Part shown: positions 1-9,146 of the stretch, in pieces | Layout of the letters: the number at the start of each line of letters is the position of its first letter | How positions within the stretch are numbered: the first letter of the stretch is position 1 | Assembly: GCF_000284315.1 (NCBI RefSeq) | Contig: NC_017094.1 | Location: 1,147,486 to 1,211,485, forward strand | Direction: 5' to 3' | Source of the DNA: Leptospirillum ferrooxidans C2-3 | Lineage (GTDB): Bacteria > Nitrospirota > Leptospirillia > Leptospirillales > Leptospirillaceae | Length of the DNA: 64,000 nucleotides | Translations under genes and position numbers: made by a program | The notes under the pieces: generated by a model | What the model was told of the DNA's origin: nothing | The model's input: the letters and a program-made list of their open reading frames with translations, nothing else | Databases searched by the model: none

Positions 1-321
1 CCTTCGCTGGATGCCTTTTCCAAAAAATGGTCCGGGGCGCACGTCAGGGTGGTATCGGTTGCGATGGACAGAAGGACGCAACATGTGACAGAGTTTATGA
101 AAAAGTACCCTATTTCCTACCCGGTCCTTCTGGGGCGGAAGGGGCAAATCGATTCCCGGTATTTTGGGCTTGGAATCCCCCAAACCTACCTGATCGATTC
201 AAGGGGCATTCTGATCGGGCGATTAACAGGGCCTAGGGACTGGCTTTCTCCGGATGCGACAAAACTGATCGGCGCCATCCTGGCCGTGGGAAATCCTTCT
301 CCGGAAAAAGGGCTTCGTTGA
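1..321 (+). CDS. TlpA/redoxin-like thioredoxin-fold protein, C-terminal part
   Basis: The reading frame is open from the first base, so this is the 3' end of a gene that begins off the left edge. The visible 106 residues contain the second half of a TlpA-type thioredoxin fold: a VVSVAMD strand, then the cis-proline segment GIPQTYLIDSRG followed by the usual GxLxGR strand. The CxxC active site of this family would lie before the visible part, so redox activity cannot be judged. Known members are exported thiol-disulfide reductases or peroxiredoxin-like proteins. It ends 63 bases before nadE on the same strand. I am fairly sure of the fold and unsure of the exact role. Confidence 0.7.
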   Translation, partial: PSLDAFSKKWSGAHVRVVSVAMDRRTQHVTEFMKKYPISYPVLLGRKGQIDSRYFGLGIPQTYLIDSRGILIGRLTGPRDWLSPDATKLIGAILAVGNPSPEKGLR

Positions 322-384
322 GAGGGCGTTTTTCCGGCCCCTATTTGAGCAAAAATCCAGATTGGTCATCAGACAGGAGATTCA

Positions 385-2151
385 ATGAGACGACTTAGAA
401 TAGGCCTTGCCCAAATGAATCCGACCGTCGGGGATATAGAAGGGAATCTTGCAAAGATCCGTCAGCTCATAGAGCATGCCAGATCCGAGAGGGTCGACAT
501 CATTGCATTCCCGGAGCTTGCCATCACAGGCTATCCGCCCGAGGACCTTCTTCTTCGACCGGCTTTTATCGAGAAAAACAAGGAAGCACTCGACTCGCTC
601 CTTCCGCTGGCAACGGATCTTATGGTCGTGGTCGGATTTGTCGACAGGAAAGACGATATCTATAATGCTGCGGCGATTCTTTATAACGGAAAGGTCCAGG
701 GGATTTATCACAAGCAATACCTTCCGAATTATGGTGTCTTCGATGAAAACAGGACTTTTCAGGAAGGGACTGAAAACCCGGTGATCCTCTTCCGGGGAAT
801 GAGGATCGGAATCAATATCTGTGAAGATATCTGGTATCCGAAGGGTCCGCTCTATCATCAGGCCCTCTATGGGGATGCCGAGATTATCGTCAATCTCTCT
901 GCCTCCCCATTTTACGCCGGAAAAAGAGAGGTCCGGGAAAGGATGCTCCAGACCAGGGCAGCGGACAACACGACCTATATCGCCTATATCAATACCGTAG
1001 GGGGACAGGACGAGCTGGTTTTTGACGGACAGAGTCTACTGATCGGTCCTGAAGGAGAGATTGAAGCCCGCGGCAAGGCTTTCCAGGAAGATTTCATGAT
1101 TTGTGAAGTGGATCTGGACCATGTCTTCAGGGTTCGACTTCACGACCCCAGACGACGAAAGGACAAGCGTCTCCCTTCACAGAGCGATCCACTCTGGGAT
1201 GCCCCTGTTTCGATATGGGAAATCCGGGATAGTCTTAAAAGGGGAGCCAGTCCGCTCCTGGACAACTCTCCTCTGAAAAAAACCCAGAAAACGGTTCCGC
1301 TCGAATCGGAAGACGAGATTTACCAGGCCCTTTGCCTCGGGGTCAGGGACTATGTCCGTAAAAATCGCTTCAAGGAGATTCTTGTGGGGCTCTCGGGAGG
1401 GGTCGATTCGGCTTTGGTGGCGGCGATTGCTGTCGATGCGCTGGGAGAAGAGAATGTGCATGGTCTCTTTATGCCTTCCCAGTTTACATCCCAGGACAGT
1501 TTCGAGGACGTTTTTGCCCTGTCCTCAAATCTCGGGATCAAGATCCAGACATTGAACATCTCCCAGATTTATGGGGCCATGCTCGATACGCTACAGCCCC
1601 TTTTTGGAACTCTTCCCGCAGACACCACAGAGGAAAATCTTCAGGCCAGAATCCGGGGCCTCTGGATGATGGCTCTTTCCAACAAGTTTCACTGGATGGT
1701 TTTGACCACTGGAAACAAGTCGGAGATGAGTGTGGGGTATATGACGCTTTATGGGGACATGGCCGGCGGATTTGCGGTCTTGAAGGATGTTCCCAAGACT
1801 CTCGTGTATGATCTTGCCACCCGGGTCAATGTTCTCAAGCCCGGTCGCATTCCCCAGAGGATCCTGTTAAAAGAACCGACCGCCGAACTCCGGCCGAACC
1901 AGAAGGACTCCGACTCTCTCCCCCCATACGAAATCCTCGATCCGATCATGCGGGCCTATGTCGAGGAAGACATGGGATATGCGGAGATTGTCGCCAGGGG
2001 ACACGACCCGGTGACGGTGGCCAAGATTCTTCGTCTTATCGTGGGATCCGAATATAAGAGACGACAGTCTCCTCCCGGTGTTAAAATATCCCTGAGAGCA
2101 TTCGGAAAAGACTGGCGCGTTCCGGTTACCAACCAGTTCAAGGGAAATTAG
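385..2151 (+). CDS. nadE: Glutamine-dependent NAD+ synthetase
   Basis: This 588-residue enzyme makes NAD+ from deamido-NAD+, ATP and ammonia taken from glutamine, the last step of NAD synthesis. The N-terminal half is a nitrilase-fold glutaminase; its Glu-Lys-Cys triad is visible in [20 protein letters not shown] and [10 protein letters not shown]. The C-terminal half is the ATP-pyrophosphatase synthetase with the P-loop LSGGVDSAL and the conserved [11 protein letters not shown] segment. The length fits the two-domain glutamine-using form. The ATG start has CAGGAGA just before it. It sits between a thioredoxin-like gene and ribBA, all on the same strand, with a 68-base gap before ribBA. Confidence 0.96.
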   Translation: MRRLRIGLAQMNPTVGDIEGNLAKIRQLIEHARSERVDIIAFPELAITGYPPEDLLLRPAFIEKNKEALDSLLPLATDLMVVVGFVDRKDDIYNAAAILYNGKVQGIYHKQYLPNYGVFDENRTFQEGTENPVILFRGMRIGINICEDIWYPKGPLYHQALYGDAEIIVNLSASPFYAGKREVRERMLQTRAADNTTYIAYINTVGGQDELVFDGQSLLIGPEGEIEARGKAFQEDFMICEVDLDHVFRVRLHDPRRRKDKRLPSQSDPLWDAPVSIWEIRDSLKRGASPLLDNSPLKKTQKTVPLESEDEIYQALCLGVRDYVRKNRFKEILVGLSGGVDSALVAAIAVDALGEENVHGLFMPSQFTSQDSFEDVFALSSNLGIKIQTLNISQIYGAMLDTLQPLFGTLPADTTEENLQARIRGLWMMALSNKFHWMVLTTGNKSEMSVGYMTLYGDMAGGFAVLKDVPKTLVYDLATRVNVLKPGRIPQRILLKEPTAELRPNQKDSDSLPPYEILDPIMRAYVEEDMGYAEIVARGHDPVTVAKILRLIVGSEYKRRQSPPGVKISLRAFGKDWRVPVTNQFKGN

Positions 2152-2219
2152 GGATTCGTCTGGGTTCGGTTTTGAATCGGACATTTCCAGGCGTACATTG
2201 GAAACAAGGAGGATAATCG

Positions 2220-3422
2220 TTGCCAACGATTTCTATTGAGGAAGCGATTGACCATATTAAACATGGCCGGATGATTATTCTGAGTGATGACGAGGATCGC
2301 GAGAATGAAGGCGATTTTGTCATTGCAGCCGAGTTTGTGACACCTGAAGCGATCAATTTTATGGCAAAATATGGTCGTGGGCTGATTTGTGTCACCCTGA
2401 CACAGGAAAAAGCGGAAAAACTTCATCTCGATCCGATGGCGGCAGTGAACGAAGCCACTTACGGTACGGACTTTACCATCAGTGTCGATGCGCGAGAGGG
2501 CATTTCCACGGGGATTTCCGCTTATGACCGCTCCCTCACCATCCAGAAGATCGCCAATCCGGATGCACTTCCGACCGATCTTGTTCGCCCCGGACATATC
2601 TTTCCGATCCGGGCCAAGGAAGGCGGGGTTCTCAAACGGGCCGGACAGACCGAGGGATCAGTGGATCTCGCGCGTCTTGCCGGCGTGATCCCTGTCGGTG
2701 TCATTTGCGAGATCTTGAATGAAGACGGGACAATGGCACGATTCCCGGATCTTGAAATCGTCTCAAAGGAACATAATATTCCGATTGCCACAGTGCGCGA
2801 TCTGATTGCCTATCGGGTTCGTCAGGAAAAACTGGTGTGCCAGGTGGCCGAAGCCGATCTTCCTACCGAGTATGGGCATTTCCGTGCGGTGGTTTTTGAG
2901 GACATGGTCGATCAGGGACCCCACTTCGCATTGGTGAAAGGGATTATTGATCCCGAAAAACCCATCCTTGTACGGGTGCATTCAAGCTGTCTCACCGGGG
3001 ATATCTTTCACTCTCTCAGATGTGATTGTGGTCCCCAGCTCCAGGAGTCTCTCCGAATGATCGAGGCGGAGGGGAACGGGATCCTCCTGTATATGAATCA
3101 GGAGGGCCGTGGAATTGGTCTTGCCAACAAGATCAAGGCCTATAAACTCCAGGAGCAGGGGTACGACACCGTCGAGGCCAACATCAAGCTTGGATTCAAG
3201 GACGATCTCAGGGATTACGGGATCGGTGCGCAGATCCTCCATATCCTGGGGGTGAAAAAGCTTCGCCTGATCACGAACAACCCGAGAAAAATTGTCGGTA
3301 TCGCAGGTTACGGTCTTGAGGTCGTCTCAAGGGTTCCGCTCGAAATTGCTCCCAGGGAGAAAAACCGGGGCTATCTCACGACCAAAAGGGATAAACTGGG
3401 CCATCTGCTGAGCCAACTTTAG
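2220..3422 (+). CDS. ribBA: Bifunctional DHBP synthase / GTP cyclohydrolase II
   Basis: This 400-residue fusion supplies both precursors of riboflavin. The RibB half makes 3,4-dihydroxy-2-butanone 4-phosphate from ribulose 5-phosphate and shows its acidic loop [10 protein letters not shown] near residue 23. The RibA half opens GTP and shows the zinc and catalytic segment [17 protein letters not shown], then GRGIGL and TNNPRKI. The start is TTG, chosen because AAGGAGG lies 7 bases upstream. The 68-base leader is too short for an FMN riboswitch and none is visible. ribH follows after 8 bases, so the two are very likely one transcript. ribD and ribE are not in the window. Confidence 0.96.
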   Translation: MPTISIEEAIDHIKHGRMIILSDDEDRENEGDFVIAAEFVTPEAINFMAKYGRGLICVTLTQEKAEKLHLDPMAAVNEATYGTDFTISVDAREGISTGISAYDRSLTIQKIANPDALPTDLVRPGHIFPIRAKEGGVLKRAGQTEGSVDLARLAGVIPVGVICEILNEDGTMARFPDLEIVSKEHNIPIATVRDLIAYRVRQEKLVCQVAEADLPTEYGHFRAVVFEDMVDQGPHFALVKGIIDPEKPILVRVHSSCLTGDIFHSLRCDCGPQLQESLRMIEAEGNGILLYMNQEGRGIGLANKIKAYKLQEQGYDTVEANIKLGFKDDLRDYGIGAQILHILGVKKLRLITNNPRKIVGIAGYGLEVVSRVPLEIAPREKNRGYLTTKRDKLGHLLSQL

Positions 3423-3430
3423 GAGGTCAA

Positions 3431-3919
3431 TTGAATCTAGTCCGTCATTTGCCAAACGTCCCGACAAGGGATGGCTCCAGCAGGATCCTTGTTGTTGTTT
3501 CGGATTTCAACAGCATTGTTACCGACCGTCTTCTGGAGGGCTGCCTTTCTGAGCTTGAACAGAAAGGTGGAGAGAACCTGATCGTGGATCTTTACCGGGT
3601 TCCGGGAGCCATGGAAATCCCCTACATCCTTTCTGTGGTTCTTTCCGAAAAACGGCATGTTGCGGCGATCGCTTTGGGATGTGTCATTCGTGGGGAAACA
3701 GGACATTATGATGCCGTTGTTTCAGGTGTCACCTCAGGGATCATGAATCAGTCCCAGATCCACCATGTTCCCGTTATCTTTGGTGTCTTGACGACGAATA
3801 CCCTCATGGAGGCACTCGACAGGGTCGGGGGCAAATCAGGCCACAAGGGTGTTGATGCCGCCAGTTGTGCTCTTTTTATGGCAGGACTTTCCCATACCTT
3901 CGGATCGGCCACCCATTGA
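3431..3919 (+). CDS. ribH: 6,7-dimethyl-8-ribityllumazine synthase
   Basis: This 162-residue enzyme condenses the DHBP made by RibBA with the aminopyrimidine intermediate to give lumazine, the penultimate step to riboflavin; family members form pentamers or 60-subunit capsids. Recognisable segments are VVSDFNSIVTDRLLEG near the N terminus, VPGAMEIPY and the phosphate/substrate loop IALGCVIRGETGHYD. The TTG start follows AGGAGG by 4 bases, and only 8 bases separate it from ribBA. The nusB reading frame starts at or just beyond its stop, the common ribH-nusB arrangement. Confidence 0.95.
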   Translation: MNLVRHLPNVPTRDGSSRILVVVSDFNSIVTDRLLEGCLSELEQKGGENLIVDLYRVPGAMEIPYILSVVLSEKRHVAAIALGCVIRGETGHYDAVVSGVTSGIMNQSQIHHVPVIFGVLTTNTLMEALDRVGGKSGHKGVDAASCALFMAGLSHTFGSATH

Positions 3920-3951
3920 CGGAGAATGGCGAAAAAAAACAGTCAAAATCG

Positions 3952-4419
3952 ATGGGCCGATCCAGGAGAAATGCGCTGAGGGAAGCCAGGGTGATGGTTC
4001 TGGAGGCTCTTTTTTCGAGAGAGTACGGTGAAGGGACGCACCTCTCCCCCAAAGAGGTTTTTCCGGCAAAAGATGATCTGGATCCCAAAAGTCGGGAATT
4101 TCGGGACAGACTCCTTATGGGCATCCAGGAAAATCAGCCGGTTCTGGATAGTCTGATTGCTGATACCGCTTCTGGATGGACGATCGACCGAATGGCCAAG
4201 GTGGAACGCAATATCTTGAGGATAGGGACTTACGAGATCTTGCATGAAGAGACTATTCCTTTCAGGGTCAGCATTGATGAGGCTCTGGAAATGGCTCACC
4301 AGTACTGCGAACCGGAAGCGATCCCGTTCATCAATGGCATTCTTCACAGGATCGGCATGGAGCATAGCGCTGAAAAAGCCATGGCTCCCGTTCCGCAACG
4401 GGAAGACCCCGGTTCCTGA
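3952..4419 (+). CDS. nusB: Transcription antitermination factor NusB
   Basis: NusB binds the boxA RNA with NusE (ribosomal protein S10) during antitermination of rRNA operons. From the ATG used here it has 155 residues, and the N terminus GRSRRNALREARVMVLEALF aligns with the usual basic first helix. The later segments VERNILRIGTYEIL and the VSIDEALEMA-INGILHRI pair are typical of the family. The start is uncertain: the frame is open through the end of ribH, an in-frame TTG lies at 3916, and no strong Shine-Dalgarno precedes either choice, so translation may be coupled to ribH. The ribH-nusB linkage supports the call. Confidence 0.9.
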   Translation: MGRSRRNALREARVMVLEALFSREYGEGTHLSPKEVFPAKDDLDPKSREFRDRLLMGIQENQPVLDSLIADTASGWTIDRMAKVERNILRIGTYEILHEETIPFRVSIDEALEMAHQYCEPEAIPFINGILHRIGMEHSAEKAMAPVPQREDPGS

Positions 4420-4422
4420 CAG

Positions 4423-4980
4423 ATGGAAGGGGAGTCTCCGGATCATCAGAAAGGCCCTTCTTTTCTTCCGGTGGCTGAATCAGCCCTTTTGGCCAATCAT
4501 GGAGAGATTCCACTTCCAACACTGACCTCTCTTTTTTCTTCTGACGCTCCCCTGTGGATTTCCTTTTTTCCCCGAGGTGATCGGAAACTTTCCGGATTCC
4601 TCTCCTGGCTGGATATCTGGCACAGCGGGATGATTTCCCGAGGGCTGTCCCCTCATATGAAGGGGGTCAAGCCATATCCGGAATCGTTTCTTTTTTATCC
4701 CATCGATACGCCGGTCCCCAACGGCATCCTGATTATTCCCTTTGAAAAGGGAAAGGCTGGGGATCGTCTTCCGTTCCTTCCGGACACTTTGATGGGGCTT
4801 TCCGTCAATAATGTCATTATCGACGGAAGATCCCTTCCTCCAGAAGTCCTGTCGACGTTTCCAGAGGTTTCAGTCCTTGCCACTCCTGATTTGAAAATCA
4901 CCATAAGAGTCGGAAAAAAAGAGGATTATCCAAAAACAATCCTCCGGCCATGCGGCTCTGAAGCAGCTCTTTTTCCATGA
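4423..4980 (+). CDS. Hypothetical protein downstream of nusB
   Basis: I do not recognise this 185-residue protein. It starts 3 bases after the nusB stop without a clear ribosome-binding site of its own, so it is probably translated by coupling and is the last gene of the rib-nusB group. It has no obvious signal peptide, membrane segment, cysteine motif or nucleotide-binding loop. It is rich in proline, phenylalanine and serine, with short hydrophobic strands such as NGILIIPF and NNVIID that suggest a small alpha/beta fold. Codon use resembles its neighbours. It could be a lineage-specific protein. Confidence 0.6.
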   Translation: MEGESPDHQKGPSFLPVAESALLANHGEIPLPTLTSLFSSDAPLWISFFPRGDRKLSGFLSWLDIWHSGMISRGLSPHMKGVKPYPESFLFYPIDTPVPNGILIIPFEKGKAGDRLPFLPDTLMGLSVNNVIIDGRSLPPEVLSTFPEVSVLATPDLKITIRVGKKEDYPKTILRPCGSEAALFP

Positions 4981-5135
4981 CCCCGAGAGGCATCTCTCCC
5001 GCAGTTTCCAGTCTTTCCGAAAAAAATACTTGAGCTTTCTGGCGGAATCCTTTTTCTCTCCGTTCGGTATCTCGAAAGGAATCATCCCCGGACCGGAAGA
5101 CTGCCTGTAGCCTGTTTTTGAATCTCATTATCCCT

Positions 5136-6383
5136 TCAAGAGAGGACAACCCTGTTTCGTCCGGATTCCTTGGCGATGTACAGCGCCTTGTCGGCAGAGG
5201 TCATGATGGTTTCAAGGTCGGGGGATTCCGGAAAGAAGGACACTCCGACACTTGCCGATAGAATGATGGTTGCAACAGGGGAAAGAACGAGAGGCTCCCG
5301 GATCGCCTCCCTGATTTCATCAAGTCTGCTCCATGCATCTTCTTTGGGAAGATTGGGGCAAATCAGCAGAAATTCCTCTCCGCCCCAACGGCCAAACCAG
5401 TCCGTTTTCCGGATCGATTGCTGGATTTTCAAGACAACGTGTTGCAATGCCCTGTCTCCGGCAGGATGTCCATATTGGTCATTGACCTTCTTGAAAAAGT
5501 CGACATCGAAAATCGCCACCGACAATGGTGCCCCTGACCGTCCGGAGAGTTCGACCTCCCGCTTTAAAACCCCCATGATGGCATGCCGGGCGAGGATTCC
5601 CGTGAGAAAATCATTATGAATATTGGTCATGGACTCTTTTAAGATCCGGATCTCGCGTATTTGGAAAAGGGAGGGGAGGATGGGAGGTGCCGAGGGAGAG
5701 TGCTCCTGATAACTCTCCAGGTAGTCTGTGACATCATGCATGGGGCTTCCCACCTGACGGAGGACATTTCTCCATCCAAGACCCATGAACAATAAACCGG
5801 ATACGGTTGTTAACCAATAAAGGATCGTATCCCAATACTCCAGTCTGGACTGATGAGCCTCAACCCTCAAGAGTTCAGAGGAAATGGTTCCTCTTGCTTT
5901 TTGAATTTGGGATAAAAAAGTCGACAGGCGATCCTGAACACCCAAAAGACAATTGTGCAGATCCGGTCCCTTATTGACTTTGCATGTGTTCAGATCGTCC
6001 ATTTCTTTCACCCATTTCTGAACAAGGTGATTTTGTGCGCGGTCTCCATTGGCTTCAAAACTCTTCAGCAACATAAAAATCAGATGGAATTCTCCCGAAA
6101 TCTTCTGGAGATTCCTCTGGTTCATTGGGCTCTGCTCTGGAGCTGATAAATGATCCATAGTCCGGCCAACTCTTTCCCTCAATAGAGAGAGACTGGAATC
6201 AAGGCCCGATACCTGGCTACGGATTTCGGCCAAAGTTTCAATCTGGGCTACCAGATGCGTTTTTTGTCTGGAAATCGTGGTATGAATAGCAAGGCCAACA
6301 AGGTGAAAAGCGATCGTTCCCGCAAAGGTAATGGCGACAAAAGTCCGAAAGGGAAGTTCAATGGGAAAAGGGGTTCTTTTCAT
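5136..6383 (-). CDS. Membrane diguanylate cyclase (GGDEF)
   Basis: This protein makes c-di-GMP from two GTP. From the ATG chosen it has 415 residues: a transmembrane helix near residues 12-34, a periplasmic helical domain of about 150 residues, a second transmembrane helix near 184-206, a short linker and a C-terminal GGDEF domain. The active-site loop is GGEEF, and an RKTD inhibitory-site motif lies the usual five residues before it, so catalysis and product feedback both look intact. The frame stays open to a TTG at 6470, but the ATG at 6383 starts right at the charged residues before the first helix. The periplasmic domain matches no sensor I can name. It faces away from purB. Confidence 0.9.
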   Translation of the reverse strand: MKRTPFPIELPFRTFVAITFAGTIAFHLVGLAIHTTISRQKTHLVAQIETLAEIRSQVSGLDSSLSLLRERVGRTMDHLSAPEQSPMNQRNLQKISGEFHLIFMLLKSFEANGDRAQNHLVQKWVKEMDDLNTCKVNKGPDLHNCLLGVQDRLSTFLSQIQKARGTISSELLRVEAHQSRLEYWDTILYWLTTVSGLLFMGLGWRNVLRQVGSPMHDVTDYLESYQEHSPSAPPILPSLFQIREIRILKESMTNIHNDFLTGILARHAIMGVLKREVELSGRSGAPLSVAIFDVDFFKKVNDQYGHPAGDRALQHVVLKIQQSIRKTDWFGRWGGEEFLLICPNLPKEDAWSRLDEIREAIREPLVLSPVATIILSASVGVSFFPESPDLETIMTSADKALYIAKESGRNRVVLS

Positions 6384-6754
6384 AAAGCGTTTCCGATCAA
6401 TGAGGTTTTTCTGGCCGAGGCCAGGGATATTCTGGTTGGTTTGAGGATATTTCGAGGAGAATACTCTCAAAATCCATGAAAGTCTTTGGTCCCTTTCAGT
6501 GATTCTGAGAGAATTTTTTCGCCAAGCCTTTTTGATCTTTTCCGGGGTACTTTCTTTTCAGACCCTAAAAGAGCGAATTCTCAGCCATTCCTGTTTTTCT
6601 TGTAATCTTTGGGGCTTTTATGGGAAATTGGGGAGAGATATTCTGGAACAACTTTTGGGTTCGGTCCCCTGTTTGAAGGTGGCGATTTGAGGAAGATATT
6701 TGGTTTCGGGAGGATGATCCTCTGGAAAAGCATTTTTTCAAAAAAGGATAAAGA
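6384..6754. other. Divergent intergenic region, DGC / purB
   Basis: About 370 bases separate the diguanylate cyclase from purB, which point away from each other, so both promoters should lie here. I see no riboswitch-like structure and no coding frame that I trust. The one clear element is the 13-base palindrome listed separately. Confidence 0.5.
6710..6722. promoter_or_regulatory. 13-bp palindrome upstream of purB
   Basis: GAGGATgATCCTC is a perfect 6+1+6 inverted repeat ending 32 bases before the purB ATG. Its position would suit an operator or a small leader hairpin. No known purine-regulator site is recognised, so the role is inferred from position only. Confidence 0.3.
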
Positions 6755-8086
6755 ATGATAGACCGTTATACCCGTCCCGTCATGAGGGCCATTTTTGATG
6801 TCGACCATCGTCTTGAAGTCATGTTCCATGTAGAGAAGGTTTCGGCAAAGGTCCTGGCGGAAAAGGGGATTATCGACCAGCAGAAGGTCTCGGAGCTTTT
6901 AGGGGCGAAGGTTCGTCTCGATCCAAAACGGATGGATGAGATCGAGCAAACGACGCGCCATGACATCATCAGTTTTCTCACGATGATATCGGAACAGCTT
7001 CCGGAAGGAGCCCGCTCCATTCTTCATTACGGAATGACCTCCCAGGATCTGATCGATACGGCAGGAGCCCTCGTCTACCTGGAGGCGATCGACCAGATCC
7101 AGCATTCTCTTGATGCGTTCAAGTCCATTCTCAAGGAGCAGGCCCTTGCCCATAAAAACACCTTGATGGTTGGGAGAACTCATGGTATCCATGGCGAGCC
7201 AATCGTTTTCGGTGTCAAGTTCCTGTCCTGGTATGCCGAAATGGAGAGGCATTCCGAGCGTCTCTCTCATGCGAGAAGGACCATGTCAGTTGGAAAAATG
7301 TCCGGAGCCATGGGAACTGCGGTTCACATTTCTCCTTCTCTGGAAACCGCCATTCTTTCCGATCTTTCCTTAAAACCGGAATCGATGGCGACCCAGGTTG
7401 TTGCAAGGGACCGCCATGCCGAGCTTTTTTCAACGCTGGCCCTGATCGGTTCCGGGCTTGAACGGATTGCAGTCGAGATACGCCATCTGCAGAGAACGGA
7501 GGTGCGGGAGGCGGAAGAGCCTTTCAGACCTGGCCAGAAAGGCTCTTCCGCCATGCCCCACAAGAGAAACCCCATTGGATCGGAAAATATTACCGGTCTT
7601 GCAAGGCTTCTTCGCTCCTATTCCCAGGCGGCTTTTGAAAATGTTGCCCTCTGGCATGAACGCGATATCAGCCATTCCTCGGTTGAGCGGGTGATCGGTC
7701 CGGATGCGTTTGGGCTTCTGGATTATATGCTTGTCCGGCTTGGCGGCATCTTGAAGGATCTCATCATCTATCCGGAAAGAATGAAGCAGAACCTCGAGAT
7801 GACCAGAGGGCTCGTTTATTCCCAGTCGGTGCTTCTTGCCCTGACCCGGGCAGGGCTTCCTCGTGAAACAGCCTATAAGATTGTTCAGGATGCGGCTATG
7901 CAAACCTGGTCAGGAACCAATGACCTTCTGACCAATCTGAAAATTCATGTTGATATGCCTGCATCCTTTCCCGAGAGTGAACTTCTGGCCGCATTTGACC
8001 CCGCTCCATTTTTGTCAGGGCTTGATGAGATCTATGACCGGGTACTGGGAGAGCATCACCATCATTCCGGGAATGAAGGTTGTTGA
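6755..8086 (+). CDS. purB: Adenylosuccinate lyase
   Basis: PurB cleaves SAICAR to AICAR and adenylosuccinate to AMP, releasing fumarate in both cases. The 443-residue protein has the fumarase/aspartase superfamily signature GSSAMPHKRNP, the upstream TSQDLIDTA loop and the GRTHG segment holding a catalytic histidine. The ATG start follows AAGGATAAAG. It ends with a small histidine cluster near the C terminus. It is the first gene of a purine group, 45 bases ahead of purC. Confidence 0.96.
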   Translation: MIDRYTRPVMRAIFDVDHRLEVMFHVEKVSAKVLAEKGIIDQQKVSELLGAKVRLDPKRMDEIEQTTRHDIISFLTMISEQLPEGARSILHYGMTSQDLIDTAGALVYLEAIDQIQHSLDAFKSILKEQALAHKNTLMVGRTHGIHGEPIVFGVKFLSWYAEMERHSERLSHARRTMSVGKMSGAMGTAVHISPSLETAILSDLSLKPESMATQVVARDRHAELFSTLALIGSGLERIAVEIRHLQRTEVREAEEPFRPGQKGSSAMPHKRNPIGSENITGLARLLRSYSQAAFENVALWHERDISHSSVERVIGPDAFGLLDYMLVRLGGILKDLIIYPERMKQNLEMTRGLVYSQSVLLALTRAGLPRETAYKIVQDAAMQTWSGTNDLLTNLKIHVDMPASFPESELLAAFDPAPFLSGLDEIYDRVLGEHHHHSGNEGC

Positions 8087-8131
8087 TTGTGCTCGGAAGA
8101 GTGTTCCATAAAACGGCAATAGGAGGAAATC

Positions 8132-8845
8132 GTGTCCGTCGGGGATAAGATTTATGAAGGAAAAGCGAAAATATTGAGAGAAACGGAAGATCCCTTGGTC
8201 GTCATTCAGGATTTCAAGGACGATGCGACCGCATTCAACGCTTTGAAAAAAGGTACCATTCGGGGAAAAGGGAAGATCAACTGCACATTATCAACCTACT
8301 TTTTCTCCTATCTTTCAAGACATGGCATTCCGACTCATTTCCTCTCCCAGGAATCCGAACATGTCATGAAAATCAAAAGACTCCAAATGATTCCCCTTGA
8401 AGTGGTCATGAGGAATATCGTGGCCGGCTCCCTTGCCAAGAGGACGGGACTTCCGGAAGGTCAGCCCCTTCCCAAGCCTGTCCTGGAGTGGTATTACAAA
8501 AGGGATGATTTGGGAGATCCCATCGTCAACAGGGATCACATCCGCATGATGGGGCTCGCCTCCGATAATGTCCTTCGTTCCGTCGAAAGTCTTGCCCGAA
8601 GGATCAATGATCTTCTGGCGGCGCATCTCCTCGAAAAAGGGATCCTCCTTGTGGATATGAAGCTTGAATTCGGAACGGACTCCAAAGGTGTGGTGTTGCT
8701 GGGAGACGAGATCAGCGGGGATACCTGCCGGTTTTGGGATTCCACGACAAAGGAGAAGATGGACAAGGACCGCTTCAGGCAGGATTTGGGGCAGGTTGAG
8801 GAGTTTTATCAGGAAGTGTTCAGGAGAGTAACCGGCCATGACTAA
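8132..8845 (+). CDS. purC: SAICAR synthetase
   Basis: PurC joins aspartate to CAIR using ATP, giving SAICAR, the substrate of PurB next door. The 237-residue protein starts with the family's YEGKAKI motif and shows LIPLEVVMRNIVAGS-type and DMKLEFG segments that form the active site (here seen as IPLEVVMRNIVAGS and DMKLEFG). The start is GTG, placed 5 bases after AGGAGG. Its last 8 bases overlap purS, so the two are translationally linked. Confidence 0.96.
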   Translation: MSVGDKIYEGKAKILRETEDPLVVIQDFKDDATAFNALKKGTIRGKGKINCTLSTYFFSYLSRHGIPTHFLSQESEHVMKIKRLQMIPLEVVMRNIVAGSLAKRTGLPEGQPLPKPVLEWYYKRDDLGDPIVNRDHIRMMGLASDNVLRSVESLARRINDLLAAHLLEKGILLVDMKLEFGTDSKGVVLLGDEISGDTCRFWDSTTKEKMDKDRFRQDLGQVEEFYQEVFRRVTGHD

Positions 8846-9146
8846 CACCCAAGTGACACCCGTAAAACTGAAAATGACCATTCTGGTCCGCATCCGTCCC
8901 GGAATCCTCGATCCCCAGGGACAGGCTGTCTGCCAGGCTCTCCATGATTCCGGAGCCAATGAGGTTGAATCGGTCCGGATCGGCAAGATTATCGAGGTGA
9001 TCATCGAAGACAAACCGTTTGAAGACTTTGCACAGGTGGCAAAGTCGTTTTGCGAATCCCTTCTGGTGAACCCTTTGACAGAAGAATTTGAGATCCTCTC
9101 GATCGTTCCTGCACCAACATCTTCCTCAAGGACAGGATCCCGATAG
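8838..9146 (+). CDS. purS: Phosphoribosylformylglycinamidine synthase subunit PurS
   Basis: PurS is the small structural subunit of the three-part FGAM synthase (PurS-PurQ-PurL), bridging the glutaminase and synthetase. The 102-residue protein contains the usual small alpha/beta fold with KMTILVRIRPGILDPQGQAV at the start and the conserved VESVRIGKIIEV strand. The ATG lies within the end of purC. PurQ and PurL would normally follow, but here the next gene is an unrelated heme membrane protein starting immediately after the stop; purQ and purL are not in the window. Confidence 0.93.
   Translation: MTNTQVTPVKLKMTILVRIRPGILDPQGQAVCQALHDSGANEVESVRIGKIIEVIIEDKPFEDFAQVAKSFCESLLVNPLTEEFEILSIVPAPTSSSRTGSR

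Noticed and set aside
2152-2219. Possible FMN riboswitch before ribBA
   Set aside because: The gap is 68 bases, too short, and contains no recognisable conserved core.
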